Positions 24,281 to 32,338 are shown, counted from the stretch's first letter. The stretch is DNA of 64,000 nt from Cohnella sp. SGD-V74 (GCF_003001675.1 NZ_PVYW01000010.1:124001-188000); one strand, 5' to 3'. Program-made: numbers and translations. The notes: generated by a model not told the origin, from the sequence alone.

Positions 24281-24303
24281 TATCTTAAAATAAAGAATCT
24301 TTA
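24281..24303 (+). promoter_or_regulatory. Second MhqR-like operator before the nitroreductase operon
   Basis: TATCTTAAA (24281-24289) repeats the left half of the palindrome at 23697; TAAAGAATCTTTA (24291-24303) is a short overlapping palindrome. A shared regulator for the repressor gene and the operon is likely. No good -35 was found. Confidence 0.5.
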
Positions 24304-24331
24304 ATTTGACATAGAGAGGCTGAATGGACAG

Positions 24332-24958
24332 ATGAGCGACTTCGAAACTTTGGTGAAAAATCGCAGATCGGCAATGAAATTCATGAAGGACGTGGAGATA
24401 ACGGAACGCGAGTTGAACGAAATGTTCAGTCTGACCAAATTCGCGCCGTCGGCTTTTAATCTTCAGCACGCGCATTATATCGTCGTGAAAGATCCGGAGA
24501 TCAAGAACAAGCTGTATGAAGCGGCGAACAAGCAGTACAAAGTTCTGACCTCCTCCGCCGTCATTCTCGTGTTGGGCAATACTAATGCCTACCGCGATGT
24601 CGGCCCTATTCACGAAGGCTTGCTGAATCTGGGCGTTATGAGCAAGCAGGAGTACGACATGACCGTCGAGTCGGTGCTGTCCTTCTACGAGGAGCGTGGG
24701 GAGTCGTTCCAGCGCGAGGAAGCAATCCGCAACGCAAGTCTGTCGGCGATGCTGTTCATGCTGATCGCCAAGGACAAGGGCTGGGACACGTGTCCGATGA
24801 TCGGCTTCGATCCTGTCGAAGTCGGAACAATCTTGAACATCCCCGAATCGTACGTGCCGGCGATGATGATTACAATCGGCCAAGAGGATACGTCAAGCCA
24901 ACGGCCGCGCGGCTATCGCAAGCCGGTGGGCGAGTTCGTGAGCTACGATACTTTTTGA
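24332..24958 (+). CDS. Nitroreductase family protein, MhqN-like
   Basis: A 208-residue FMN-dependent nitroreductase/quinone reductase fold. Family blocks: NRRSAMKFMKDVEITERELN at the N-terminus (about residues 10-29), FAPSAFNLQHAHYIVV (flavin and dimer contact) and DTCPMIGFDPVEVG near the C-terminus. MhqN in Bacillus subtilis has this type and is induced by quinones and catechols. First gene of a four-gene operon; 28 nt separate it from the next start. It lies downstream of the probable MhqR operator. Confidence 0.86.
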   Translation: MSDFETLVKNRRSAMKFMKDVEITERELNEMFSLTKFAPSAFNLQHAHYIVVKDPEIKNKLYEAANKQYKVLTSSAVILVLGNTNAYRDVGPIHEGLLNLGVMSKQEYDMTVESVLSFYEERGESFQREEAIRNASLSAMLFMLIAKDKGWDTCPMIGFDPVEVGTILNIPESYVPAMMITIGQEDTSSQRPRGYRKPVGEFVSYDTF

Positions 24959-24986
24959 ATTCATCCCTATTAAGGAGAGGATACAG

Positions 24987-25937
24987 ATGACGCAACGCAC
25001 TTCAGGTATCCACCATGTTACGGCTTTCGTGAGACATGCGCAGGCTACCGTCGATTTCTATTCGGGAGTACTCGGGCTGAGACTGGTTAAAAAGACGATC
25101 AACTTCGACGCGCCCGAAGTATACCACCTCTATTTCGGCAACGAGGCGGGCAGCCCGGGGACCGTCATTACGTTCTTCCCTTGGCCGACGTCCCGCAAGG
25201 GCCGGATCGGAGGCGGGCAAGTCGGCATCACCTCTTACGTCGTGCCGGTCGGAACGCTGGGCTTCTGGAAGGAGCGCTTCGAGAAATTCGGCATTGCGAC
25301 GACGGAGACGAGCCGGTTCGGAGAGCGACTGCTGCAGCTCGAAGATCCGGACGGCTTAAAAATCGAGCTGGCAGAGCGGGAGGACGGTCCGGCCAACCGT
25401 TGGGCTTTCGGAGGCGTTCCCGCGGACAAAGCGATCAAAGGCTTCGGCGGAGCGCTGCTGCTCAGTACGGCTCCGGAGCGGACGGCTTCGGTGCTTGAGA
25501 ACGTAATGGGCCTGCGCAGAATCGCCCAGGAGGGAGATTACGTCCGCTTCCAAGCGACGGGAGACCTGGGCAACATTATCGACGTGAACGTCGCCCCGGT
25601 CGCGCCCGGAGCCGGGGGAGCGGGAACGGTTCACCACATTGCCTGGAGAGCGGCGGACGACGAAGACCATGCGCGCTGGAGAAGTCTTGTGGAGGAGAGC
25701 GGCTATCAGCCGACCCCGTTTATCGACAGGCAGTATTTCAACGCGATCTACTTCCGCGAGGAAGGCGGAATATTGTTCGAGATCGCGACCGATCCTCCGG
25801 GCTTCGCGCGCGACGAACCGGCGGAGACGATGGGCGAGCAGCTGATGCTGCCGGAGTGGTATGAGCCGCACCGCGCCCAGATCGAACAAGGACTGACGCC
25901 GATCGAAGTTCGCGTATTGGAGGAGGATCGCCGATGA
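24987..25937 (+). CDS. Ring-cleaving dioxygenase of the VOC superfamily, MhqO-like
   Basis: A 316-residue protein of two vicinal-oxygen-chelate (glyoxalase/dioxygenase) modules. The first begins SGIHHVTAFVRHAQATVDFY (about 5-24) with metal-ligand histidine and LEDPDGLKIEL; the second has GTVHHIAWRAADDEDHARW and GGILFEIATDPPGF with a glutamate ligand. These blocks match the MhqO/MhqA/MhqE family implicated in hydroquinone detoxification. ATG at 24987 follows GGAGAGG. It overlaps the esterase gene by 4 nt. Confidence 0.88.
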   Translation: MTQRTSGIHHVTAFVRHAQATVDFYSGVLGLRLVKKTINFDAPEVYHLYFGNEAGSPGTVITFFPWPTSRKGRIGGGQVGITSYVVPVGTLGFWKERFEKFGIATTETSRFGERLLQLEDPDGLKIELAEREDGPANRWAFGGVPADKAIKGFGGALLLSTAPERTASVLENVMGLRRIAQEGDYVRFQATGDLGNIIDVNVAPVAPGAGGAGTVHHIAWRAADDEDHARWRSLVEESGYQPTPFIDRQYFNAIYFREEGGILFEIATDPPGFARDEPAETMGEQLMLPEWYEPHRAQIEQGLTPIEVRVLEEDRR

Positions 25938-26566
25938 TGAAGCATATTTATCGGCAAGGCTCCGATCCGGGCGCCCCTGCGCTTCTGCTGCTGCACGGAA
26001 CGGGAGGAACGGAGCGCGACTTGCTGCCGCTGGCCGAGACGATCTCGCCGAGCTCCTCGGTTCTGAGCGTGAGAGGCAACGTGTTGGAGAACGGCATGCC
26101 GAGATTTTTCCGCAGGCTGGCCGAAGGGGTATTCGATCTGGAGGACCTCGAGTTCCGCACGAAGGAGCTTCACGAGTTTCTGGACTCGGCGGCTGCCGAG
26201 TACGGCTTCGACCGGGGCAATCTGGTAGCCGTCGGTTACTCCAACGGCGCGAACATCGCAGGCAGCTTGCTTTTCTACTACGGGCAAGCGCTCCGGGGGG
26301 CTATTTTGCACCATCCGATGGTCCCTCGGCGCGATTTGCGGCTTCCGGATCTCTCGGGCGTTCCGATCTTCATCGGCGCGGGAGAGAACGATCCGATCTG
26401 CACGCCGCAGGAAACGGAAGAGCTGCAGTCGCTGCTGACGGGAGCCGGAGCGAACGTCGCGCTGCACTGGGAGCGGTTCGGCCATCGGCTGACATCGACC
26501 GAGGCCGCGGCGGCGACCGAATGGTTCTCCCGGACATTCGGAGCGGAGGGAGGCGAGCGGGCATGA
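25934..26566 (+). CDS. Carboxylesterase/phospholipase family hydrolase, MhqD-like
   Basis: A 210-residue alpha/beta hydrolase. LLLLHGTGGTERDLLPLAET (about 16-35) forms the oxyanion region, AVGYSNGANIAGSLL contains the nucleophilic serine elbow (G-Y-S-N-G), GAGENDPICTPQ gives the acid residue and RFGHRLTSTE the histidine. Bacillus subtilis MhqD and related esterases in quinone-response operons look like this. Start overlaps the dioxygenase stop (ATGA), and its stop overlaps the next start, so the operon is tightly coupled. Confidence 0.87.
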   Translation: MMKHIYRQGSDPGAPALLLLHGTGGTERDLLPLAETISPSSSVLSVRGNVLENGMPRFFRRLAEGVFDLEDLEFRTKELHEFLDSAAAEYGFDRGNLVAVGYSNGANIAGSLLFYYGQALRGAILHHPMVPRRDLRLPDLSGVPIFIGAGENDPICTPQETEELQSLLTGAGANVALHWERFGHRLTSTEAAAATEWFSRTFGAEGGERA

Positions 26567-27174
26567 TCGGGCTGGATCCGGCGGACCTGAGCGAGAGGGA
26601 CAGCTACAAGCTGCTGATCGGCAGCGTCATCCCGAGACCGATCGCGTTCGTCACGACGCTCTCGAAATCGGGCGTCCTGAACGCCGCTCCCTACAGCTAC
26701 TTCAACATCGTGACCGCCAATCCGCCGATGGTGTCGATCTCCGCGCAGCGAAGGAACGGAGAGCGCAAGGATACGGCCAGGAACGCGATCGAGACGGGGC
26801 AATTCGTCGTTCACGTCGCGGACGAATCCTACATCGGGAAGATCAACGAGACGGCCGCGGGCGTTCCTCCCGAGCAGAGCGAGGTCGAGCTCGCCGGGCT
26901 TACGCCGGTTCCCAGCGCGAAGGTTGCCGTGCCGGGCGTCGCCGAGGCGAAAATCCGGCTCGAATGCGTGCTGGAGCAAGCGATTCCGCTCGGCGGGGAC
27001 AAGGCGACGCGGGCTTGCGATCTGCTGATCGGGAGAGTTGTGTACTTCCATCTGGACGAAGCGGTGTACAAGGACGGGCATATCGATCCCGAGGCGCTGA
27101 AGGCGGTAAGCCGCCTGGCGGGCAGCTCGTATTCCAAGCTGGGCGATTTATTTTCCATCGACAGACCTTCCTGA
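26563..27174 (+). CDS. Flavin reductase-like FMN-binding protein
   Basis: A 203-residue protein of the flavin reductase/DIM6 family (split-barrel FMN-binding). SVIPRPIAFVTTLSKSGVLN (about 20-39) and AAPYSYFNIVTANPPMVSIS match the family, as does ATRACDLLIGRVVYFHLDE. It may provide reduced flavin or act as a quinone or flavin reductase with the operon's nitroreductase. The ATG at 26563 overlaps the esterase stop; a longer frame exists but has no Shine-Dalgarno. It is the last gene before a good terminator, and is not part of the classic mhqNOP set. Confidence 0.83.
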   Translation: MIGLDPADLSERDSYKLLIGSVIPRPIAFVTTLSKSGVLNAAPYSYFNIVTANPPMVSISAQRRNGERKDTARNAIETGQFVVHVADESYIGKINETAAGVPPEQSEVELAGLTPVPSAKVAVPGVAEAKIRLECVLEQAIPLGGDKATRACDLLIGRVVYFHLDEAVYKDGHIDPEALKAVSRLAGSSYSKLGDLFSIDRPS

Positions 27175-27190
27175 AGGGACGGGATAGAGC

Positions 27191-27220
27191 AGGCAGCGGG
27201 CGACCGCTGTCTGTTTTTTT
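27191..27220 (+). terminator. Intrinsic terminator of the mhq-like operon
   Basis: Stem GGCAGCGG / CCGCTGTC with loop GCGA, followed by TGTTTTTTT. It begins 17 nt after the last stop codon. Confidence 0.88.
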
Positions 27221-27306
27221 GCGGGACGAAAGGCGGTTTCCGGTCGATCTTTTGGGGCAGGTTATTATGGTGCATCACACTCCACCGCAATCCGAAGGAG
27301 AGATTC

Positions 27307-28533
27307 ATGAACACGCGCCCACAGCATCGAGACGGACGATTGGACGGTCAGACGATCCTCTTGCTCGCGGTGAACGGACTGTTCGTCATGGCGACCGCTC
27401 TATCCGGCACTTATTTCGGAGTCTATATCTGGAAAGCCAGCAACGACTATTTCAAGCTGGGATGGTTTACGCTCATCACCCATCTGTGCATGGGGATTAC
27501 GTTCTGGACTGCCGGCAACGCGGCCAAAGAAGGCAACAAGATGATCCTGCTGAGGCTGGGCATCGCGATCTCTGCCGGTTTCTACGCGCTGGTGCTTCTC
27601 TTGAAAGGGAACGCCATCCACTACATATGGCTGCTGGGTCTTGTTCAAGGAGTCGCGACGGGCTTGTTCTGGCTCGCGTACAACGTCGTCTACTTCGAAG
27701 CGACGGAGCCCGACAATCGGGACAAGTTCAACGGCTGGGCGGGAACGATCGCCTCGTTAATCGGAATCGTCGTGCCTTGGACCTCGGGCTGGCTGATCTC
27801 CCTGCTGGGCGGCGACAACGGCTACCGCGCGATCTTCATCTCCTCGGCTTGCGTATTCGTGGCGGCGATCGCAACGAGCTTCTTCATTCGCAACCGCAAA
27901 ACCTCGGGCAGCTACCACTGGCGGTGGCCGTACAAACTATTGAAGGAACGCAGTTCCGCATGGCCTGCCGCGCTGGGCGCGCTGGCTTCGCAGGGAGTGC
28001 GGGAGAGCGTGTTCGGGGTCATCATCGGCGTGCTGATCTACGTTCAGACCGGCAGCGAGATGAAGCTGGGCAACTTTATGCTGCTGACTTCGGCGTTCGC
28101 GTTCGCGAGTTTCCTGGCTACGGGAAAGTGGCTTAAGCCCAAATGGAGGTACTGGGGGATGCTGGCGGGCGCCGTTGCGCTGATCGCCGTCATTCTGCCG
28201 ATGTTCGCCGGATTCAGCTATGGGACGCTGCTTGCTTTCGGCCTGGGGGCGGCTTTGTTCTTTCCGCTCTACATTCTGCCCATTACTGCGGCCGTCTTCG
28301 ATCTGATCGGGAGAGACGAGGAGAGCGTGGAGAGAAGGGTGGAATACGTCGTGGCCCGGGAGTTGGCGCTGAACGTCGGCCGTATCGTCGGGATGGCGGT
28401 CTTCATGAGCGTCATCTCCTTCAGCAAGACGCCGCTGGCGATGAAATGGCTGCTGCTGGCGGTGGGCAGTTCGCCGCTTCTAAGCTGGTTGTTCATGCGC
28501 AAGCTTCTGGCGAGGGGGAAAGGGCTGAGTTGA
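27307..28533 (+). CDS. MFS transporter
   Basis: A 408-residue major facilitator with about twelve membrane segments. The N-terminus LDGQTILLLAVNGLFVMATA runs into the first helix; LIYVQTGSEMKLGNFMLLTS lies in the second half. It belongs to the group of Firmicute MFS proteins of unknown substrate often found near stress genes. ATG at 27307 has GAAGGAG 8 nt upstream. It sits after the terminator of the mhq-like operon and before an ArsR-controlled pair, so it is probably its own unit. No substrate can be inferred. Confidence 0.82.
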   Translation: MNTRPQHRDGRLDGQTILLLAVNGLFVMATALSGTYFGVYIWKASNDYFKLGWFTLITHLCMGITFWTAGNAAKEGNKMILLRLGIAISAGFYALVLLLKGNAIHYIWLLGLVQGVATGLFWLAYNVVYFEATEPDNRDKFNGWAGTIASLIGIVVPWTSGWLISLLGGDNGYRAIFISSACVFVAAIATSFFIRNRKTSGSYHWRWPYKLLKERSSAWPAALGALASQGVRESVFGVIIGVLIYVQTGSEMKLGNFMLLTSAFAFASFLATGKWLKPKWRYWGMLAGAVALIAVILPMFAGFSYGTLLAFGLGAALFFPLYILPITAAVFDLIGRDEESVERRVEYVVARELALNVGRIVGMAVFMSVISFSKTPLAMKWLLLAVGSSPLLSWLFMRKLLARGKGLS

Positions 28534-28540
28534 GCGAGGG

Positions 28541-28598
28541 TTGACATGAAACCAAAAGGTTTCATATAATAGGGTGAGAAATGAAACCAAAAGGTTTC
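28541..28598 (+). promoter_or_regulatory. Promoter with ArsR-type operators
   Basis: TTGACA (28541-28546) and TATAAT (28565-28570) are both perfect. The 18-nt spacer is exactly the palindrome TGAAACCAAAAGGTTTCA. A second copy, TGAAACCAAAAGGTTTC, follows at 28582-28598. Repressor binding would cover the whole core promoter. Confidence 0.85.
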
Positions 28599-28620
28599 CT
28601 ATGCAGAGGAGAAATGAATC

Positions 28621-29046
28621 GTGACCGATACAACTCAGGACAAACTGCCCGATATTCGCCAGACCCAACTGTTCGACGCGCCGATCGATAAAGTATGGAA
28701 GGCCGTTGCCACGGCGGAGGGGATCTCGGTTTGGTTTATGCCGAACGACTTCCAGCCGATCGTCGGACATGAATTTCATCTCGATGCCGGTCCTTACGGC
28801 AAATCCCCGTGCAAGGTGACGGAGATCGATCCGCCGTACCGTCTCTCCTTCAACTGGGGCAACGACTGGTTCGTAACATTCGAACTCGTCGACAAGGGCG
28901 GCCAGACCGAATTTACGCTCATTCACGGGGGCTGGTCCGCGGAAGGCGCGACGGAGTACGGCGAGCCTCACGAAGTCGTGCGCGACCGGATGAATGGCGG
29001 CTGGGTCGGCATCGTGGCCAAGCTGGGCGAATATGTCAGAGCCTAA
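28621..29046 (+). CDS. SRPBCC (AHSA1-like) domain protein
   Basis: A 141-residue START-like/SRPBCC domain, with an internal hydrophobic pocket for a small ligand. LPDIRQTQLFDAPIDKVWKA (about 9-28) and PPYRLSFNWG are typical of AHSA1-type proteins. GTG start at 28621 has GGAG 9 nt upstream; the ATG at 28613 is out of frame. The stop overlaps the ArsR start by 14 nt. SRPBCC-ArsR pairs are common in Firmicutes and actinobacteria; ligand unknown. Confidence 0.85.
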   Translation: MTDTTQDKLPDIRQTQLFDAPIDKVWKAVATAEGISVWFMPNDFQPIVGHEFHLDAGPYGKSPCKVTEIDPPYRLSFNWGNDWFVTFELVDKGGQTEFTLIHGGWSAEGATEYGEPHEVVRDRMNGGWVGIVAKLGEYVRA

Positions 29047-29371
29047 CGCGGCTTCGGCGGAACAGAAGCACGACGTCTTCCAGGCGATCTCCGACCCGAC
29101 CAGGAGGAGCGTACTCCGTCTGCTCGGGGATCGGGAGCTGCCGTTGAACGCGATCAGCAGCCATTTTCCGATGACGCGTCCCGCCGTCTCCAAGCATCTG
29201 CGCATTCTCGCCGAGGCCGGCCTGGTGAAGGAGCGCAAGGTCGGTCGGGAGACGCGTTATCGGCTGGACGCCGATCCGCTTCGCGAGCTCAAGAACTGGC
29301 TGGCTTTCTACGAACGCTTCTGGGAGAACAAGCTGGACGCGCTCAAGCGCTATGTGGAGACGGACGACTGA
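29033..29371 (+). CDS. ArsR family transcriptional repressor
   Basis: A 112-residue winged-helix repressor. DVFQAISDPTRRSVLRLLGD (about 13-32) is the classical ArsR opening, and MTRPAVSKHLRILAEAGLV is the recognition helix. No CxC metal site is seen, so metals are unlikely effectors; these SRPBCC-linked members probably respond to another signal. It starts inside the end of the SRPBCC gene. The tandem GAAACC-N4-GGTTTC operators upstream of the pair are probably its sites. Confidence 0.88.
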   Translation: MSEPNAASAEQKHDVFQAISDPTRRSVLRLLGDRELPLNAISSHFPMTRPAVSKHLRILAEAGLVKERKVGRETRYRLDADPLRELKNWLAFYERFWENKLDALKRYVETDD

Positions 29372-29464
29372 GACCCCGCATCTTTACGCGCATTTTCGCA
29401 GATCGCATCACGGAATAATTATATAATGATTTGCGAATTTGGCGGCGATAAGGACGCTGTTAGC

Positions 29465-29494
29465 TTGCGCTGCCACCGGAGTCCGTGGTATTCT
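29465..29494 (+). promoter_or_regulatory. Possible promoter of the ABC-F leader transcript
   Basis: TTGCGC (29465-29470), 18-nt spacer, TATTCT (29489-29494), giving a start about 25 nt before the leader ORF. Another TATAAT lies at 29422 without a clear -35. Confidence 0.4.
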
Positions 29495-29529
29495 CGGAAT
29501 AACGATTTTTAACGGGAGGTGAAGGTAGG

Positions 29530-29673
29530 ATGAATCGAGAGTTTGTGAACAATCAAGTAAGCCGGCTGCCGATCGCGATGGCTGGCATCGTTCATGGCGT
29601 GCGCGAAGACGGGAGAAGTCTATCCAATTGCGACCATACGATTGCACAACTCGCGAGAAGGTTCCTACCTTGA
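29530..29673 (+). CDS. 47-residue leader peptide upstream of the ABC-F gene
   Basis: A short frame MNREFVNNQVSRLPIAMAGI... ending RRFLP, with GGGAGGTG about 10 nt upstream of the ATG. No domain or membrane segment. It ends 25 nt before a strong terminator hairpin that precedes the ABC-F gene. The segment over its start (AAGGTAGGA, 29522-29530) is complementary to that over its stop (TCCTACCTT, 29663-29671), so translation of the leader would alter RNA folding. Regulatory leader peptides ahead of antibiotic-resistance ABC-F genes are well known; here the role is inferred. Confidence 0.55.
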   Translation: MNREFVNNQVSRLPIAMAGIVHGVREDGRSLSNCDHTIAQLARRFLP

Positions 29674-29697
29674 CCAGAGCGGATCAATTTGAATCCG

Positions 29698-29734
29698 AAC
29701 AGGGCGCAGGGAATTTTCCCTACGCCCTGTTTCT
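29698..29734 (+). terminator. Attenuator-like intrinsic terminator before the ABC-F gene
   Basis: Arms AACAGGGCG-C-AGGGAA and TTCCCT-A-CGCCCTGTT pair over 15 bp with a single mismatch and a two-base loop, followed by TTCTATATA. It stands between the leader ORF and the ABC-F start, with no gene ending there except the leader. Confidence 0.8.
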
Positions 29735-29750
29735 ATATACAGGACGGGAA

Positions 29751-29768
29751 CCTCCGATATTCAGGAGG
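29751..29768 (+). promoter_or_regulatory. Hairpin covering the ABC-F ribosome binding site
   Basis: CCTCC (29751-29755) is complementary to the Shine-Dalgarno GGAGG (29764-29768), loop GATATTCA. The start codon is 7 nt further on. This could limit translation as well. Confidence 0.4.
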
Positions 29769-29775
29769 AACCGAT

Positions 29776-31695
29776 ATGTTAACGATTAATTGCCAAAATG
29801 TACGCAAATACAACGCTGCCCAGCTCGTGCTGGACAACGTGACGTTCGAGCTTCATCACGGGGAGAAAGCCGGTCTCGTCGGCCGCAACGGAAGCGGCAA
29901 AACGACGCTGATGCGTCTGATCGCCAAGCTGGATACACCGGACGAAGGGCTGCTCACCGTGCGCAAGGACGCCAGAATCGGCTATCTGGAGCAGATCCCG
30001 GCGGATTCGGAGCGCCGCACCGTCTATGACGCGCTCGCTCTCGGGTACCGCGGTCTGCTGGAATGCCGCGCCGAGATGACCGTCTTGGAGCAGCGAATGG
30101 CGGAGCCGCAGACGGGGGAGGGCCCGGAGCTGCTGGAGACGCTGCTGCAGCAGTATGCTGCGCTTCAGGAGCGCTTCGAGCGGGAGGGCGGCTACGAGCT
30201 CGACGCGCACATCGATCAGGTCGCAGGAGGCTTGCGAATCGGGAAGGAATGGTACGAGAGAGACTACGCTTCGTTGTCCGGGGGAGAGAAGACGAAGGTA
30301 GGGCTCGCTTCCCAGCTCATCCGCAAGCCCGACTTGCTGCTGCTTGACGAGCCGACGAACCATCTGGACATGGGCGGCGTCGAGTGGCTGGAGGAGTTTC
30401 TGCTGAAATACGACGGCGCGTGCTTGATCGTCTCCCACGATCGTTACTTCCTGGACCGGGTCGTTACGAAGATCGTCGAGCTGGAAGACGGGGAGTCGCT
30501 CGTGTTCCATGCGAACTACACGAAGTATATGAAGGAGAAGGAAGAGCTGGTCCTTCAGCAGTTCGCCGATTACCAGGAACAGCAGAAGAAAATCAAGAAG
30601 ATGCGCGAGACGATCAAGCAGCTCATGGAATGGGGCAGAATCGGCGACAACGGCAAGTTTTTCCGCAGGGCCGCGTCCATGCAGAAAGCGCTCGACCGGA
30701 TGGAGAAGGTAAAGCGTCCGGCAATTGACCGCAAGGAGGCGGAGTTCGAGCTTCGGCCGACGGATCGTTCGGGCAAGCAGGTCGTCGCGCTGGACGGGGT
30801 GGTCAAGCGCTACGGGCAGGCCGACATTCTCAGGGGCGCTTCGGCGCAGCTCGAATACGGGGAAAAAGCGATGCTGATCGGTCCCAACGGCGCGGGCAAG
30901 TCGACGCTGCTCCGGTTGATCCTCGGCCAGGAGGAGGCGGACGGAGGCGAGCTTAGGCTCGGTTCGCGGGTCGAGGTCGGTTATCTGGCCCAGCAGCAGC
31001 TTCCGGAACAGCCGAAGCAGTCGGTGCTGGATTATTTTCGCCGGGAGGCCGGCATGGAGGAAGGGGAGGCCAGGTCGCGGCTGGCGGCCTGCCTGTTCTA
31101 CGGAGCGGACGTGTTCAAGCCGGTCGGACTGCTGTCCGGAGGGGAGTGGACGCGTCTGAGGCTGGCGCTTCTCGTGCTTCGCAAGCCGAATCTGCTCGTG
31201 CTGGACGAACCGACGAACCATATGGATATCGCGTCGAGAGAGGCGCTGGAGGAAGCGCTCGAGGAATACCCCGGTACGATACTGGCGGTCACCCACGACC
31301 GCTATCTGATCAACCGGCTGTCGCAAAAAATCTGGGAGCTGAACGAGGGACGGCTGACGGTGTACTTGGGCGACTTCGACGATTACAAGGCGGAGAGCAG
31401 GCGCAGGCGGGCGGCCGGCAAGCCTGCGGAACCGGCGAGCGACCGCCAGTCTCGGACTGCGGCAGAGCGGCCGAAATCGGTCATTCCCGTCGCTGCTCGG
31501 CAGACCGTGCCTGTCCGGGAACGCCTGGAAGCGGAGATAGCCGAGCTAGAGCGGCGTCTGGCCGAGCTTGACGACCGGATGAACGGCAGCGCGTCCGCTG
31601 GGCTTGAACTCGAACGGGAGTGGGCGGAAAGGGAAGGCGTGCGGGAAAGCTTGGATCGCCTGTACGAGCAGTGGATGGAGAGCTCCGGAGAATAA
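29776..31695 (+). CDS. ABC-F family ATPase (probable ribosome-protection type)
   Basis: A 639-residue soluble protein with two ABC cassettes and no membrane domain. First cassette: Walker A GRNGSGKTT (about 36-44), signature LSGGEKTK, Walker B LLLLDEPTNHLD. Second: GPNGAGKST, LSGGEWTR, LLVLDEPTNHMD. The linker between them (about 240-320) carries a charged helical pair, and the C-terminal 80 residues form a coiled-coil-like charged tail. ABC-F proteins bind the ribosomal E site; some give resistance to lincosamides, streptogramins or pleuromutilins, others are housekeeping. The attenuator leader argues for an inducible resistance type. ATG at 29776 follows GGAGGA. Confidence 0.88.
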   Translation: MLTINCQNVRKYNAAQLVLDNVTFELHHGEKAGLVGRNGSGKTTLMRLIAKLDTPDEGLLTVRKDARIGYLEQIPADSERRTVYDALALGYRGLLECRAEMTVLEQRMAEPQTGEGPELLETLLQQYAALQERFEREGGYELDAHIDQVAGGLRIGKEWYERDYASLSGGEKTKVGLASQLIRKPDLLLLDEPTNHLDMGGVEWLEEFLLKYDGACLIVSHDRYFLDRVVTKIVELEDGESLVFHANYTKYMKEKEELVLQQFADYQEQQKKIKKMRETIKQLMEWGRIGDNGKFFRRAASMQKALDRMEKVKRPAIDRKEAEFELRPTDRSGKQVVALDGVVKRYGQADILRGASAQLEYGEKAMLIGPNGAGKSTLLRLILGQEEADGGELRLGSRVEVGYLAQQQLPEQPKQSVLDYFRREAGMEEGEARSRLAACLFYGADVFKPVGLLSGGEWTRLRLALLVLRKPNLLVLDEPTNHMDIASREALEEALEEYPGTILAVTHDRYLINRLSQKIWELNEGRLTVYLGDFDDYKAESRRRRAAGKPAEPASDRQSRTAAERPKSVIPVAARQTVPVRERLEAEIAELERRLAELDDRMNGSASAGLELEREWAEREGVRESLDRLYEQWMESSGE

Positions 31696-31758
31696 TTCGC
31701 GGGCATCCGGGAACGATAGCATCGACAAGAGCGTTCCAAAACGGAGGCGATCGAGCGG

Positions 31759-32037
31759 ATGGCGAGAAGAAGAAGGAGATTGGCTGTGCCGGGAGCGGAA
31801 GAAGGCGTCAGCGCGCTGAAGGCGGAAGTCATGCGCAAGGAAGGTTACCCTGTCGATCCCCAGCGGCCCGACGAAGTCAAATACGAGGTCGCCAAGGAGA
31901 TCGGAGTGCCGCTGAAGCGCGGAGACAACGGCAAGCTGACGACCGAGGAAGCGGGACAGGTCGGCGGGAAAATCGGCGGGGCGATGGTGCGGGAGATGAT
32001 TCGGCTGGCGCAGGAGCAATTGACGCGCAGAACGTGA
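31759..32037 (+). CDS. Alpha/beta-type small acid-soluble spore protein
   Basis: A 92-residue DNA-binding spore protein. The two conserved blocks are visible: VKYEVAKEIGVPLKRGDNG (first helix region, including the GPR protease site around the glutamate) and LTTEEAGQVGGKIGGAMVRE (second). The N-terminus is unusually basic (MARRRRR). SASPs coat DNA in the dormant spore and protect it from UV and heat; they are made in the forespore under sigma G. I could not pick out a convincing sigma-G promoter. A strong terminator follows. Confidence 0.9.
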   Translation: MARRRRRLAVPGAEEGVSALKAEVMRKEGYPVDPQRPDEVKYEVAKEIGVPLKRGDNGKLTTEEAGQVGGKIGGAMVREMIRLAQEQLTRRT

Positions 32038-32046
32038 AAAACCAAG

Positions 32047-32082
32047 AAGCGAAGACCTCTTCGGGGGATCTTCGCTTTTTTC
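32047..32082 (+). terminator. Intrinsic terminator of the SASP gene
   Basis: Stem AAGCGAAGA / TCTTCGCTT followed by TTTTT, starting 10 nt after the stop codon. Confidence 0.9.
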
Positions 32083-32127
32083 ATGCTATTTTCACGCTAT
32101 ACGGCCTTATAGCTGACGAAGCCCAAC

Positions 32128-32156
32128 TTAACAGGAGGCTGGCGGTGGCTTATAAT
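32128..32156 (+). promoter_or_regulatory. Promoter of the LtaS-type gene
   Basis: TTAACA (32128-32133), 17-nt spacer, TATAAT (32151-32156). It lies about 180 nt upstream of the chosen start, leaving a long untranslated leader in which I see no riboswitch. Confidence 0.6.
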
Positions 32157-32338
32157 GAACAGATACGTTGCCGACCGACACGACTCCAGGACGAACCTGC
32201 ATGCTAATAGGCGGGTTTTTCATTTTGCGCGGCAGCGGGTATAAAATCTTAAGAAACTTTAAGAAACCGTTGGCAGAGGAATACGATAGAATAATAGAAA
32301 AAGGTTCTCCGCAATTCGGTAAGGGGGATGAAGCGGAC

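Noticed and set aside
28994..29032. An N-terminal extension of the ArsR protein
   Set aside because: It lies inside the SRPBCC coding sequence, with no family similarity; ATG at 29033 matches the usual ArsR length.
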